Assembly (NCBI GenBank): GCA_016801845.1
Contig: CM028919.1
Span: forward strand, 7,518,001-7,582,000
Reading direction: 5' to 3'
DNA length: 64,000 bases
Origin: Polydactylus sextarius
Taxonomy: Eukaryota > Chordata > Actinopteri > Polynemidae
Positions 34,150 through 45,570 of the stretch are shown here, piece by piece. The notes below the pieces were generated by a model that searched no databases, was not told where the DNA came from, and worked only from the letters and a program-made list of their open reading frames with translations. The translations under genes and the position numbers were made by a program. How positions within the stretch are numbered: the first letter of the stretch is position 1; the number at the start of each line of letters is the position of its first letter.

Positions 34150-34270
34150 CCTCTAATTAAAGCTAGAATTAAAGAAAATGTATCAGTGATGTCACAGCCG
34201 CCTTTAATTATTGCACAGTCTTGTGTGCGAGCGCATCTCTCTGTGCCTGAATCATTTAACGTATATATCC
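34150..34270. promoter_or_regulatory. short enhancer-like block
   Basis: Clustered TCTAATTAAAG, AGAATTAAAG, TGATGTCA (CRE-like), TTTAATTATTG and AATCATTTAACG motifs in about 110 bp. Good homeodomain-site density; conservation untested. Confidence 0.4.
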
Positions 34271-35865
34271 AAAAATGTGGTGTTGTGGAAAGTGTCGAGG
34301 GGGGAAAAAAGTTGAAGTATAAACGCGTTTGTGTGTGTGTGACACAAGTCGACTGTGCGTTTTGGTTTAGCTGTTTAAACAGGCAGCTCCTCAGTCAGCC
34401 GTGCTTTGGCTGCATAATGAAGGACCCTGAGTCCATTGAGTTGCCTGCTGCGTCGTTCAGACAGAGCAACCAACACACTGCAGTCTGCACATATATACAC
34501 AACCTCTCTCTCTCTCTCTCTCCCTCCTCCTGTTTGTTTGAATACCTATTTGCCATTTTCTCATCACTGTCTCCTTTATCACATTTAGTTGCTCTAAATT
34601 CTATAATTGTAACTTATTTTTCCTCCTCTGGCCTGATAATCAGACTCAATTGCTGTTCTGTCTTCTCACTATGATTCACTCTGACACTGTTGACACCAAA
34701 ACCAAACACCAACATTCAGAGAGAGAGACGGGCAGTTGTTGAGCCATTTTCTGTCTTGAGAGAGACGTGGTTGTTTTTTGCCGTAACTAATCAGAAGTGA
34801 TTGACAAATTTGTCCCACTGACATCATTTTTTCGGTCGACACAGAAATTGGTTAGCGGTAGCAGTTGCTCGGCAGTTGTTAACTTGCTCCGTTCAAAAAT
34901 AATAAGCCAGTTCAAGACTTTTCTATTTATGCAAGTCAGCCCGGTGCATCAGTCTCACTCTTGCTTGTGGCCATTTTCTGTCCACTTTATTTGCCTTTGC
35001 CACAAGAAGTTGGGCTCAGAACGAGGACGAGGATTAATTATGAATCCCACCTACAAAGTTTTGATTGGTTCAGTTGTTTTTTCCACCTTTTCTTCACCTC
35101 TTCTTTATTTCCTCTCACACTTTTGGTTTTTACCCCTCCTTCTCCCTCTCAAACTAAATTATCCCAGTCCAGAAACTTTTTTTTGCTATCACTCATTCTC
35201 TCTATCACACTCTTTGTCTCGCACTCATTCTGCACAAGAGGAGAACAACGCCGTATGGAGGAAAATGAGAGGAAATGAGGAGAGAGAATCCATCCATAAT
35301 AACTTTGTCCTTGCACTTAAAGAAGGAAAAATATTTAAATTACCAACCAATGAAGGAGTGGAGCAGCCAGCAGGGTGGAAGAAATGAAGGATCGGGAGGC
35401 GAATGTAGGAGAAATGAATGACAAGATTGAGAAAGAGGGAGAATGGCAAGTGAGAGAATTATTAAAATGTCTTTAGGGGGATGAGAGCAGAGAATCATTT
35501 TCCAACACAAGAGGAAGAGGACAAGCTGAAAAAAAGTATTAGTCGAACAGAGTTTTAAAAACGGGCAGAGTTTTTACCTTCCAAAAAGTGAACGCACAGG
35601 AGATGTTTTGTGTGTTAAAAAAGCTCAAAAAGAAACTGACTGCGCTTTCATCCCTCTCTCTTTTTTTGGTATTTCTGTGATCTCAACTCTGGAGGATTTC
35701 GTTTCAGTGCTTTTGAAATCATGTTCCCGTTCTCCTCACTGCTTTGCTTTGCCTTCCTTCCTTCCTGTCACTGTGTGCGTGTGTGTGTGTGTTACACGCC
35801 TGGCTAACAGTGGCAGTAACGCAGATGTGCTGATAGAAATCCAGAGGCTAACAGCAAAGCTCAGA
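34270..35865. other. non-coding stretch with long but unconvincing open frames
   Basis: Frames of 162 codons (34186-34674) and 196 codons (34797-35387) occur on the plus strand. Both run through CT- or GA-rich sequence, have no recognised domain and no consistent coding bias. A GA-rich patch occupies about 35230-35460. Confidence 0.5.
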
Positions 35866-35868
35866 GGG

Positions 35869-35882
35869 ACACACACACACAG

Positions 35883-35938
<56 letters not shown>
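35869..35938. repeat. (CA)n microsatellite
   Basis: About 70 bp of CA with one GT interruption. Confidence 0.98.
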
Positions 35939-35939
<1 letters not shown>

Positions 35940-36017
35940 GTGACAGCAGGGACACGTTCACCCTGGGAGACTGAAGAAGGACACATTACTACATCCCTTT
36001 GAGACACAGCAAAGGGA

Positions 36018-36020
<3 letters not shown>

Positions 36021-36057
<37 letters not shown>

Positions 36058-36087
36058 TTCACACACACTCACACACACACACACTCT
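36021..36087. repeat. (CA)n microsatellite, interrupted
   Basis: CA runs separated by T substitutions and a short ATT break. Confidence 0.97.
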
Positions 36088-36168
36088 CCACAGAAATAGA
36101 ATTTGGAAAAAAAAATGTCAAAATGTATCTTTGTGGTTTCACAATATCCCATGAGGGAAATCTCATCG

Positions 36169-36171
<3 letters not shown>

Positions 36172-36224
<53 letters not shown>

Positions 36225-36237
36225 TGTCTGTCTGTCT
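36172..36237. repeat. (GT)26 array ending in (TGTC)n
   Basis: 52 bp of GT followed by TGTC tetranucleotides. It lies in the opposite orientation to the CA arrays 85-230 bp upstream. Confidence 0.98.
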
Positions 36238-36315
36238 ATGGAGGAGAATTGACACTTGCATTGACTGTCGCATCCCACTTCACTTGCTCTCAACCTCATT
36301 GACCTCATGGTGGTG

Positions 36316-36336
36316 TTTTTTTTTTTTTTTTTTTTT
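36316..36336. repeat. poly-T run
   Basis: 21 consecutive T residues. Confidence 0.9.
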
Positions 36337-36419
36337 GGCTGCCATCATGATAAAAATCACCCCTCTCTCCTGCTCCATTTACCCCCCTCTCCAATTGTAA
36401 TTCACTTAAAGGGAAAGAC

Positions 36420-36720
36420 TGTTTATCATCCCATCTGATGCTACAAAACCTCCCCCCTCCTCCTATTCCTTACCTTTCACTCCATCCACCACCCACCACC
36501 AAACGCCCTATCTGCCCCCCCCCTCCTCTCTCTGCTCTCCATTTTCCTTTTTAATTTCTCGCGCAGGCTCCTCGCCGTCGTTCTGGGTAATTAAAATGAG
36601 AGCAGGGAGATTGAAAATAGGAGGAGGAGAAAGGGAGGGAGAGGGGAGCAACGGAAGATGGAGGGAGGTGAAGGGAGAGAGGGGGAGTTTGATAGGCCAT
36701 GTGAGTATGACAGGGATGGG
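36420..36720. other. C-rich tract, short complex core, purine tract
   Basis: C/CT-rich sequence to about 36545 is followed by a short repeat-free core (about 36548-36610). That core contains TTTTTAATTTCTCGCGCAGG and GGGTAATTAAAATGAG, and a GA-rich tract follows to about 36690. The core could be a small conserved element. Confidence 0.35.
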
Positions 36721-37125
36721 AAAGAAAAGACATATATGTGCTCATGGGTATGTGCGTGTGTTTGTGTATTGAGGTAATGGTGGAGGGCTTCTCTCTTGTG
36801 CTATTGGACAAAGTCAGCAACTGTCATCACCGCAGCCAATCAGTACACCACACAATTTTCCTCCCCGTTCCTCTCCTCTCCCATCCTCAGCCCCTCTCTT
36901 ATCGTTAAGTATACATCATACACTTTAAGTTCTTGGTATGTGTTTGTATATTTCTTCATTTCCTACACCATCACTGAGTTCATCCCTCCATTTCTATGGT
37001 AATAACACTAATTCTCTCCCTCACTTCCTCTCTCTGTCATGTGCAAACACAGTCATTATAAGACTGTGAAATCTACTGTGAATCTCAAAAGCACTAATGA
37101 TCCAACAACCACTTAAATAGAACAC
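36720..37125. other. unique DNA, no gene seen
   Basis: Mixed sequence with a CT patch near 36860-36900. Nothing recognised. Confidence 0.45.
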
Positions 37126-37126
37126 A

Positions 37127-37127
<1 letters not shown>

Positions 37128-37165
<38 letters not shown>
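37128..37165. repeat. (CA)19 microsatellite
   Basis: Pure CA run, followed by two shorter CA runs up to about 37186. Confidence 0.97.
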
Positions 37166-37166
<1 letters not shown>

Positions 37167-37376
37167 GCTCACACACACTCACACAGTAAAGTGTCACCAG
37201 TGTTGGGAAACATTCCTGGGAATATATGTAATTATATGCCAAATGCTTGTTGTAATGTACCCATGTAAAATTAATGAATTGCATGTTTTTGCACAGAAAT
37301 AATTATAATGCAAATGCTATGGAATGTATGAGTAATTATAGTGATATCATAGTACTGATCACATTATAATTATGGC

Positions 37377-37443
37377 CTTTCTCTCTTCCTCTATGTCTTT
37401 GTCGCTGTTGGTTGTGCTGTATCTTCGTCATGTAGGTAAGTGA
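37377..37443 (+). promoter_or_regulatory. candidate recursive (zero-length exon) splice site
   Basis: A roughly 55-bp pyrimidine-rich tract ends in CATGTAG at 37435. The next bases are GTAAGTG, a near-perfect 5' splice site. A 3' splice site fused to a 5' splice site (polypyrimidine-YAG/GTRAGT) is the definition of a recursive splice site, known from very long introns of vertebrate neuronal genes and from Drosophila. No coding sequence is needed. This would place a + strand transcript across the region. Only the motif supports it. Confidence 0.35.
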
Positions 37444-37444
37444 T

Positions 37445-37880
37445 TTTTTTTTTTTTTTATTATTTATCACTGTTTTGCACTTCACTGTAGTTTATTAGAG
37501 AGATTTAAACAACTTAGGCGGTCATCTTTTATCATTTTAAAGCCTTCGCATACTATTTCTGAAATGATTATGAATACTACGAAAAGAGAGAGCAAAGAGA
37601 CTTATTTTCCACTCTGCTCAAAAACATAGTAAAATAATCCATCATAATGACACAAAGATAGACCGTAACTTTAACTCAATGAGCCACATTTTAATTAATC
37701 CTGTCCTGATTTTAGTTATACACATGGCAAAACACAGAAGAACATAAATCACAGCAAGTGCAGGTCACATAATATTTCCTCATATACGCCAGAAAGGGAT
37801 CATAGAGTAGTTTCAGCACAAGGACTTAAGACTTAAATATTAAACACCTAGTAAGAATGTGTGTGTTTCTGTGTGTATGT
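37445..37880. other. T run and AT-rich unique DNA, no gene seen
   Basis: A T run at 37445-37459 is followed by AT-rich sequence with no recognised feature. Confidence 0.5.
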
Positions 37881-37884
37881 GTAT

Positions 37885-37909
37885 GAGAGAGAGAGAGAGA
37901 GAGAGAGAT
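37885..37909. repeat. (GA)n microsatellite
   Basis: GA run of about 12 units preceded by a GT-rich patch. Confidence 0.95.
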
Positions 37910-40110
37910 ATGAGGTGAGAAGAAGACAAAGTAAGAAGGGGATAAAGAGAGAGTGATCCAGACGAGAGCTTTCTGTGTGAATGAGGGTTCCTGTGATCGC
38001 CACAGAAGAATATGCCTTTTCAGATGTTCTTTCCTCTGCTCTGCTTGTCCCTCTAAGGGCCCTGTAACAGGCCTTATCTAAGAGCCGTGCATGGCTACTC
38101 ATCTTTGACATACTGAATATGCACCAGGCACTGGGACACACACACACACACACAGTTACTTAAAAGTGTGTGTCTCCGTATTATTCACACTTAATGGCTA
38201 AACGCTTCCGTCTCCATGCTCCTCAGAGGTGTACGCTTGAGTAGCGCTGAGATCTGACATTGAGAACGCGTTGTGAGAACATAAGCGTGGCTGTGAGGGA
38301 CAGTTGTGGGAGCTGCATTAGAGATACTGTTGCCATGTGCCACTGTGGATTAAGAATGTGTTAGATTTTGGCCACTCGTGCCACAATGAGTGAGATGTTG
38401 AGTGTGTGTACAATGTGTCCAAGAGGCAGTTGTTACATCTGGATTTGATCAGTTTTGATAACACCAAGGGCAACTAAAAGGCACAACAGACAGTCAGTAT
38501 TGCTAGAAAGACAGTTTTATACTTAGTAAGTTCTCCTCCACGTGTATACATCAAATCCTCTACACGATAACAGGATATAATTCAGGCTGAAATATGCAAA
38601 AATCATTTTAATTTAAGGGCCTAAAATAGTTATATTCAACAACATTGTCAGAAAGAATTGCTGGCTAGAAAACCCTGTTAAGTGTACAAAATATATTTCT
38701 CCTCAGGTTGTCACAATCTGGCCCCATCTTGCAGAAGGGCCATGTGTTAAAATTTAGTTTAGTAACCATAAATATTACGATTAATATTATGTTGTCATGG
38801 TGCACTTTTTGCCCAGGGGTTCCTAGCTTCATATGGCCGTATCCCAGAGTTAAAAAAAAAAAAAAACTTTTACTGGGTCTTGCTCTGACTTATTCATTTA
38901 TTGACTTGAAATCTCTGACAGATGCAGTCACATACTGCTGTTTAAAAGTATTGAAATAAAAAAAGTATTGAAATAGCAAACGGAGCAAGTAAGTTCTGGT
39001 AAAACAGAAAATGTATTTTGTTTGAAGTCAGCAACTTCTGAAGCTCCTTGTTTGTTTGTTTGTTTGTTTGTATCTCTGGAAATTTCAGGATTTGTTGCAA
39101 CCACATTTAATAGTGGACACCTTTCTGCTGTGTTGTTTTGTTCTCAGTTAAGCTGCTAGTGTTGTGTGAAAGCGGCACTCTGTCATTTGTATTACATGAT
39201 GATGATGATGTACATAGCATTTATTGTGAAAATCAGATCTATTCTGAGACGATTTTTGCAGAAAGGATTGACCTAAAGTTTCTTTTTTTCCATACTGTCC
39301 TTGTGTGATTTACTTTAAGGATGAACAAGTAGCTATTTAATATGAACATTCTGTAAATTATTTCAACAGTAGTGTCTAAAAGTATGAGACTACTTTTTTT
39401 TTCTTTTTTCTTTACTCAGTGCAATGCTGACCTTGCCTTTTGAGCCATCCCCCACAGAGAGATTTTGCCCTAAACCACGTCTCTCTCCCAAAATCAATAA
39501 GCTAATGGAGAATGTAGGACCATGGCTGCAGCTCTGTGTGTGTATGTGTGTGTGTCAGTTTGGTAGGTATTAGTGTCTCAGAGCAAAGGCCAGCCATACT
39601 GGATAATACCCCATGGTGAAAAGGGGGATTTGGGAAGTCTTAATAGCTGAATTTCCCCATTGCTTCCAAGTCTTTTTTTTACCCTGTGAGGTGTGAAAAG
39701 AGCAAATAGCTAACCTTAGCTTTGCTGCAGTGGGAGTCACCAAACAGGACCACAGCCGCTGCTCTTTCAGACTCTAAAAGACACACATATACACACACAC
39801 ATACTCACACACACACAGAGGGAGAGAGAGAGAGGGAGAAACACACACACACACACCTTTTACTTTACAGTCAGCATGTTCCTGTGGTGCTGTGAAAAAT
39901 TTGTGATTTGGTGCTTCTCTGTGGAGTCCTCATCCTTTCATGCCCACACAGATACACACACACACACATACCTTCTGAGGATTTACTGCGCTGTATTAGA
40001 TATTTGCTTTGTCCAACATCCTGGCAATAATACACAAGCTTTGGGAATATCTCTCTCCCATTTCTGGAATTGGTTCTATCGCTCTTTTTCACCAGAGCTG
40101 ACACATTATT
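37910..40110. other. non-coding stretch, no gene seen
   Basis: Unique to AT-rich DNA. Small repeats: (CA)n near 38137-38153, a 14-base A run near 38853-38866, (GATG)n-like near 39197-39211, (GTTT)n at 39049-39071, and CA/GA patches near 39780-39860. No recognised gene. Confidence 0.5.
39049..39071. repeat. (TTTG)n tetranucleotide repeat
   Basis: Five to six perfect units. Confidence 0.93.
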
Positions 40111-40114
40111 TTGC

Positions 40115-40480
40115 CCTTCTCCCTCCCTCCCTCTCTCTCTCTCTCTCTCTCTCCCTCCCTGCCTCTTCCTCTCTCCACCTCCTCTCCCTCTCCTTGGTTC
40201 ATATCCCTCCGGCTAGCGGAGAAGTTTGGTGCCCTTTCACTGTGTCTGGGGTCCTGGTTCAGGACAGAGAATCAGTCACAGTTACACATATTAGATTAGA
40301 GAAGAGTGGAAACCAAATTGCACTCTCCTGCTCTTCCTCCTCTCCTTCTCAACCTCCTCTCTTCATCTTCCTCTTCTCTCCTCGCTCCCCCACATCCTCC
40401 TATTCCCAAAGGAGGTAGTGTGTCATTGTCCTCTGCTTTTTCCCCCTTTCTGTCTCTATATTTCTCTCCCCGCCTGTGTC
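40115..40480. repeat. CT-rich tracts with short unique insert
   Basis: (CT)n near 40130-40153 and C/T-rich sequence to about 40195, then a unique part to about 40320, then C/T-rich again to 40480. It generates a spurious 180-codon open frame. Confidence 0.75.
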
Positions 40481-40724
40481 CTTTGCCTTATCGCCATGAG
40501 TTGGCCTTCCAGGGACGGACACATTTATGGAGGGAGAGCTTTTTGTTGGTGAAGGCATTTTAAGGTCAACAAGTCAATAGTTTATTTATATTTTTGGCTT
40601 AACTGTCCTGAACTAAGTGAAGGTACACATACAGTTTTAAAATGTATATATAAGGGAGTTTTTATTTAATTTATCTTATCCTAAAATAAATCCCAATCAC
40701 AAACGTATCTGTTTCATGAACAAT

Positions 40725-40880
40725 TAATTTCCTGGTTATCTTTACTTTGTGCTGCCAATTTAACAGAGCGTTAATTGCCTAACTCCGGTTTGAAAGTGGC
40801 TGATTTTTGCCAGCTTTTCATTATATTATTAGTCATTTTTTATATTTGGCTTCGAAATCAGCCTCAGGTTTATAATTAAA
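40725..40880. promoter_or_regulatory. enhancer-like complex block
   Basis: Repeat-free sequence with GAGCGTTAATTGCC, ATTATATTATTAGTC and TTTATAATTAAAATG. Dense TAATT cores and no simple repeats. Conservation untested. Confidence 0.35.
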
Positions 40881-41114
40881 ATGTCTCAAATTTTAGTCAA
40901 GTTATTGTATTCCAGAGACCTTAGTCCTTATCAGGACATCCATCACTTCAGCCATCCCTCCAATCTGCCATTTTTCTTCCTTTTGCTAATCATCCCATCT
41001 CACCGGGGAAATGGGAAGCTTGACTTTGACTCTTACCTTTGGATGGCTGTACCTGACACAAGGGCAGTGAGCCAGGATATTAACTTGGATAAATGTGCTT
41101 TTTTTTTTCTTTGA

Positions 41115-41735
41115 TCTATCGCCTATGCGTATATTTTAACTGGCTGACTTTTTTTGTGAATCTATCATATTCAAAGCACTTCCTTTGAAATTTTGTTTTG
41201 ATTAAAGCCATATTTTATCCTAATAAACTATAAATATCAACAGAGAATGAGTAGAAAAAGATGAAGAACAGCAAGTCCTCCAGATGACTCCCAGTACTCC
41301 TCTTTCTCCATAAAGACGACTAATCCCATCATTAAGTTATCACAGGGATGAGACGGGGATCCCCCCACTCACACGTGCACATGACGAAGACTTTCACCTC
41401 TACTTGTCTACACTGCAAATTCACACACACTCCCACTTCATAATGTTAACCCTCAACTATAACCATTAACTGTTACTTGCAACATATTCATTAGCTGTGC
41501 TAATCTTTCTTTTTGAAATACACCTGCACTCGTCACCTCATAAAAACATTTGATTTGTTCTCCCAAGCTTGTGTTTATTTTTGTGTTGTCTTGCTAAGTT
41601 TCCAATTTTCCACAGCCGTCATTTTATCTAAGACAGTAATCATCTCCAGTTTAAGCTGCACAATGCACTGCAAAAAACTTTTGTTGTGGTTTTCATTCCT
41701 GGTAAAGTGATTTTTCTTTTTCCAGAGTAGTAGTT
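41115..41735. other. non-coding stretch, no gene seen
   Basis: AT-rich and unique DNA, no recognised element. Confidence 0.5.
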
Positions 41736-41739
41736 TCTA

Positions 41740-41950
41740 ATTTGTTAGGCCAAGAGCGGCGTTGCATTGTCTGAGGGCTGTCCTGAGGCTATGTGGGCTC
41801 CAACTGGACGATTTCACCTGTTTGCTGTATTTTGCTCTTGCTACTTCAAAGCGTTGCAGCCATAGGATTGACGTGGGCGGCCACTGGATTTCAGGTGATA
41901 ATGGATTTTGGTGGCTCTTTATTTGTGAATTAGAGGGGAACATCGGTCTA
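41740..41950. promoter_or_regulatory. complex block, possibly conserved
   Basis: About 210 bp of repeat-free, GC-balanced DNA that is open on both strands (a 119-codon + frame runs from 41762 and a 75-codon minus frame covers it). No domain is recognised in either frame. The lack of repeats and the TCAGGTGATAATGG and TTTGTGAATTAGAG motifs fit a conserved element or unrecognised exon. Confidence 0.3.
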
Positions 41951-42389
41951 ATCCTACTCCACACACATTACCAGGGATTTTTTCTGTATAATTTAATAAT
42001 ACCCTTTCAGATGTCATCGTGTTGGTTCTCATTTTCAAAGATCTCTGTTCTCTATTTTGGCGCCTTTTGTACCTTTGTTTCACTACATTTTGACTGTGTC
42101 GTTTCCCCTCTGTTCAGTTAAGCTTGTGGGTGTGTTTTCCACGCTTACGGATGTTTGTATGATTTCGTAAATACTGCAAATCCTGATTGTTTCATTTGTT
42201 CTGGACACTAAATGAGCAAGTTCAGATCAGGGAAGGGTTTGCTCAGAAGGGGCGTTGAGGCATGTTAAGGACCCATGAGAGAAACTAACACCATAAGAGG
42301 GGTGTACGACAGCCCTCTCCACCCCATACTGTGCTTCACTGATCACAGAAGATAAAGAGGAAAAAAAGGAGAAGAAATGAAAGAGAGCA

Positions 42390-42480
42390 ATATGAGAGGC
42401 CTAATTATTGGATCTGATAATTTGCATCAAAGATAATGAAAGTCTTGGACAGTCTCCCAAATCTCTCCCGAGCATTTGTA
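42390..42480. promoter_or_regulatory. short enhancer-like block
   Basis: CCTAATTATTGGATC, GATAATTTGCATC (POU/homeodomain-like) and CAAAGATAATG (TCF-like) occur within 60 bp. Candidate conserved element. Confidence 0.38.
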
Positions 42481-42860
42481 ACCATCCTCCACCTCCCCTT
42501 CCTCTTCTCTCATCTCTCCTCTTCTTTTCTTTTAATTTCATTGAGCATATTCCCCAAACCCCCCTTCCACCACCTTTGCATCAGCATTGAAATGCCAATA
42601 CATCATTTTAAAGTAACACCTCAAAATGAAGTCATATTTCAGCTTTTAGCTGCAGCTATGAAAAGTGAACTTCTCCAATGTCCTTCCTTGGCCTAATGGA
42701 CCTAGAAATCATTCAGCCATGAACATTATGCTAATACTCACTAAGCTCAGTCTCTCTGCCTTCTTTTGTGAGTGTCTGTCATTCTATTTAGCCTTATAAA
42801 CAAGTCTGATTTTCAATTATCTCTATTCAAATGAGGCCTGCGGCAGTATTTGCTTAGAGA
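42480..42860. other. CT-rich patch and unique DNA, no gene seen
   Basis: CT-rich sequence at about 42484-42535, then mixed DNA including CAATTATCTC near 42815. Confidence 0.45.
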
Positions 42861-42869
42861 CGTCCAATT

Positions 42870-43026
42870 TGTGTGTGTGCATGTGTGTGTGTGTATTTTT
42901 GTGTGCGTGCGTGTGTGCGTGTGTGTGTTTATGAGCACACATCCGGATGATAAGAGTGGTTCTTAATGCTCTTAGTTCTTCCGCTTTCTAAATTACACAT
43001 TTGTGATGTTTGTGTGTGTGTGTGTC
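42870..43026. repeat. GT-rich patches
   Basis: Interrupted GT/GC runs at about 42870-42930 and a GT run at about 43009-43025. Confidence 0.85.
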
Positions 43027-43369
43027 CACTGCCTTTTTACACATGTGTAAACACAGAGCCTACCTGTTTGAGGATGCGTCCAGGGCTTCCCTCGCTCAGT
43101 TTTATGGAGATGCTGTAAAGCAAGGTGGCGCCCTCTTTTTTACTACCCACTTATACCCGTGGGATTTCTCCCTTCATCCTGCACACACGATCCGGATAGA
43201 AAGAGTCCAACCACGGGCTCAAATCGCCAGACAAACAAACCAATAAACAGGTTATTGATCATGTACCATTACTGAGAGTCAGTCAGACAGACAGTCTGAC
43301 CCAAACCAAACAGTCAGATAAGAGAAGGACGATTAAAGCAGAACATAATTCATCGTCCTTCCTCTTCTT

Positions 43370-43490
43370 CTATCGCTCTCCCACTCTCCCTCTCTATCCT
43401 TCCATAAGAGCCTCTCTCATCTGCCCTTCTTTACCTCCCCCTCCTCCCTCCCTCCTTCTTCTCTTTTCTCCTCTCTCTCTCTCTGTCCTC
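43370..43490. repeat. CT-rich tract
   Basis: About 120 bp of pyrimidine-rich sequence. Confidence 0.8.
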
Positions 43491-43499
43491 TGTTTATGA

Positions 43500-43790
43500 A
43501 TTCCCCTTGCTTGGCACGGCGGCCGGTGGAGAAGTTTTTAGTATGCAGCCTCTCTCAAGGACAGAGCCTTGTTAGAAAGCCTATTGAGCTGTGGAGCAAT
43601 AGCTCGCTATAGCCTGGCAGTGGGCTCAGTGCATCTCTCTTTCTCCGCATCCCTCTCTCCCTACCTCCTTTCCTCCCTCCCTCTCATTAATGATGTATTA
43701 GTTTATTAGGCGTTGGATATTGGGTCGGGGACCCTGCGACGGACTTCATCATGGCTGAGCCGTATGGAGAGGAAACACAGGGAGGAGGGA
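43500..43790. promoter_or_regulatory. two complex cores around a CT patch
   Basis: Cores at about 43500-43640 and 43685-43790 are repeat-free with CpGs. Features include GGCACGGCGGCCGG, TTGAGCTGTGGAGCAATAGC, TTAATGATGTATTAGTTTATTAGG and GGGTCGGGGACCCTGCGACGG. Possible conserved elements. Confidence 0.35.
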
Positions 43791-43854
43791 TAGCAATAGG
43801 GAGGTAGAGACGCATACAGATGTTCAGGCTCACTTGCGTGCAACACAGGCTACA

Positions 43855-44290
43855 TACACATATACACATACACAGACACACATACACACACACATAAAAT
43901 AAACATGCTCAAACATATTAACACATGCACACTTCTCTGTCAGTATTCATGAACACGAACTACTTACTCCAGCATGATTTAGCTGGAGTGGCTGGATTAG
44001 TAACTGTGCTCATGTTACTGTTGATGACAGTATTAGAAGATTAAAAGAAAACAATGCGGTCCATACGTAGAGGGCCCTGGTCACCCAGAGACTCGAGGCA
44101 ATTTCCCATAATGCCATTGCTGTATGTATAAGCTATCTGTCAGCATCCAAAGTGGTGAGTTTCAAGACGCAGGAGCAATGATTGTGGTTTTGTTACATTG
44201 AGTTGCAATGCATTATGGAGCAGTCTCCTGTATAATTTATATAGTGTGATATTGAATTGTTACTGGCCTTTACATTAAGTTGAATACTTA
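43855..44290. other. CA patch and unique DNA, no gene seen
   Basis: CA-rich from about 43855 to 43895, then unique sequence with no recognised feature. Confidence 0.5.
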
Positions 44291-44299
44291 AAGAAAAAC

Positions 44300-44775
44300 C
44301 TCTGATATTCTTTTTTCTCCTTTGTATCTCGCTGTTCTACCTTCATTATTCTTTTCTTTCATTACCAATGTATTTTTTCTGGCTTCTCTTCCTCCTTTCG
44401 TTATATCTGTCTTCCCTTACTGCTTTTTATTCAGTTATTCACTTTATTTTTCACATATTTCAGACCACAGTAGTAAAGGCCCCCAGCACTATTTGCATAG
44501 AGGTTAAATTTCTCCCATCATTTCCTCTTCCTTTTTTTCTTATTATGCTCCTCTCATAATTCTTTCCCTCTTCCCCTATTTCTAATTTTCTGCATCTCTC
44601 TTTTTGTCCCAATCTTCTTCACAGTTTCCCTCCCAGAGATTTTGTTCTCTTTTTTTTCCCTGCCTGCTTGCCCATCATGCATTCCTTTCTCTCACCCATC
44701 TTTCAAACCTCCATCCTTTCCTTTTGCTTTCTCATCTTTCCTCTTTAGTGGTCCATCTCCGTCTCTCTTTTTTTC
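44300..44775. repeat. T/C-rich low-complexity stretch
   Basis: Long T- and C-rich stretch producing spurious Phe/Leu/Ser-rich frames. Confidence 0.65.
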
Positions 44776-45187
44776 TGCACGGATGATCTTGTTTACCTAC
44801 TTGTCATTGCTGAAGTGCTCACTCTCTCTGTTCGTCTGTGAGGGGTGTGTGTACACAAACACAGACACACACATAAATGTATGGTATATACAGAAACATG
44901 CATACACATTAGCACCAATCCCAGCGTCAGCTCTCTGGCTCCAAAGTAGACCTTGAAAGCCAGCCAGCCCATCACATTTTACCATCTTTACCCTGTGCTC
45001 TCGCTCGCTCCTTCTCTCTCTCTCTGTTTCTCTCACACACACACATGCTATAGTGCTGTCCTCCCTTGCGGGGGAAAGAAGAGTCGTATTTTAGACCTAA
45101 ATGGAAAGCTGTGCACTTAGAGTTTGGCTTTGGCCTTCATCTCGATGCCAGGAGACTAGAGAAGCACTTGCTAAGTGAAGAGAGTTG

Positions 45188-45191
<4 letters not shown>

Positions 45192-45269
<78 letters not shown>

Positions 45270-45282
45270 TATGTGTGTGTGT
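45192..45282. repeat. (GT)n array, 91 bp
   Basis: Near-perfect GT with two A substitutions at the 3' end. Confidence 0.99.
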
Positions 45283-45443
45283 CCATCCAGATAATGCAGA
45301 GAGGTATGAATGTTGCTCTAATGCTACAAGGGACATTTGTGGTTCACCCTAAATAACTCAGTTTGCACATATTTGTAACATCAAGATGATTCATACGAAT
45401 TCAATTTTTTTTTCTTTTTTTTTTTACCCAAAGTCCATTGAGA

Positions 45444-45570
45444 GGCAGCAGTATCCTCCTGGTGTAACAGGAAGGTCACAAATTTGAATTCTGAGGCATA
45501 AATTAATGAATAAAGCTTTTCTTTCCTTTAACAACTGCTGTCAAGGTACATTTGAACAAGGTCTCTTTAA
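45444..45570 (+). mobile_element. decayed tRNA-derived SINE remnant
   Basis: GGCAGCAGTATCCTCCTGG... is followed by GGTCACAAATTTGAATTC, which resembles a decayed RNA polymerase III B box (consensus GGTTCGAATCC). Then comes CTGCTGTCAAGGTACATTTGAACAAGG, close to the CTGTCAAGGTGCCCTTGAGCAAGG motif of fish tRNA-SINEs. Order and spacing fit a + strand copy. A box not clearly recognised. Flanking T run at about 45406-45425. Confidence 0.55.

Noticed and set aside
34186..34674. 162-codon open frame
   Set aside because: Runs through GT- and CT-rich DNA, with no recognised domain.
34797..35387. 196-codon open frame, the longest in the window
   Set aside because: Composition shifts from T/C-rich to GA-rich sequence, no domain is recognised, and there is no start or splice context that sets it apart.
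35608..35943. 111-codon + frame ending in Thr-His repeats
   Set aside because: Its C-terminal half is the (CA)n microsatellite.
39876..40418. 180-codon open frame
   Set aside because: Driven by (CT)n and CTC-rich repeats.
41762..42121. 119-codon open frame
   Set aside because: No domain, both strands are open here, and the second half is T-rich; reported only as a complex block.
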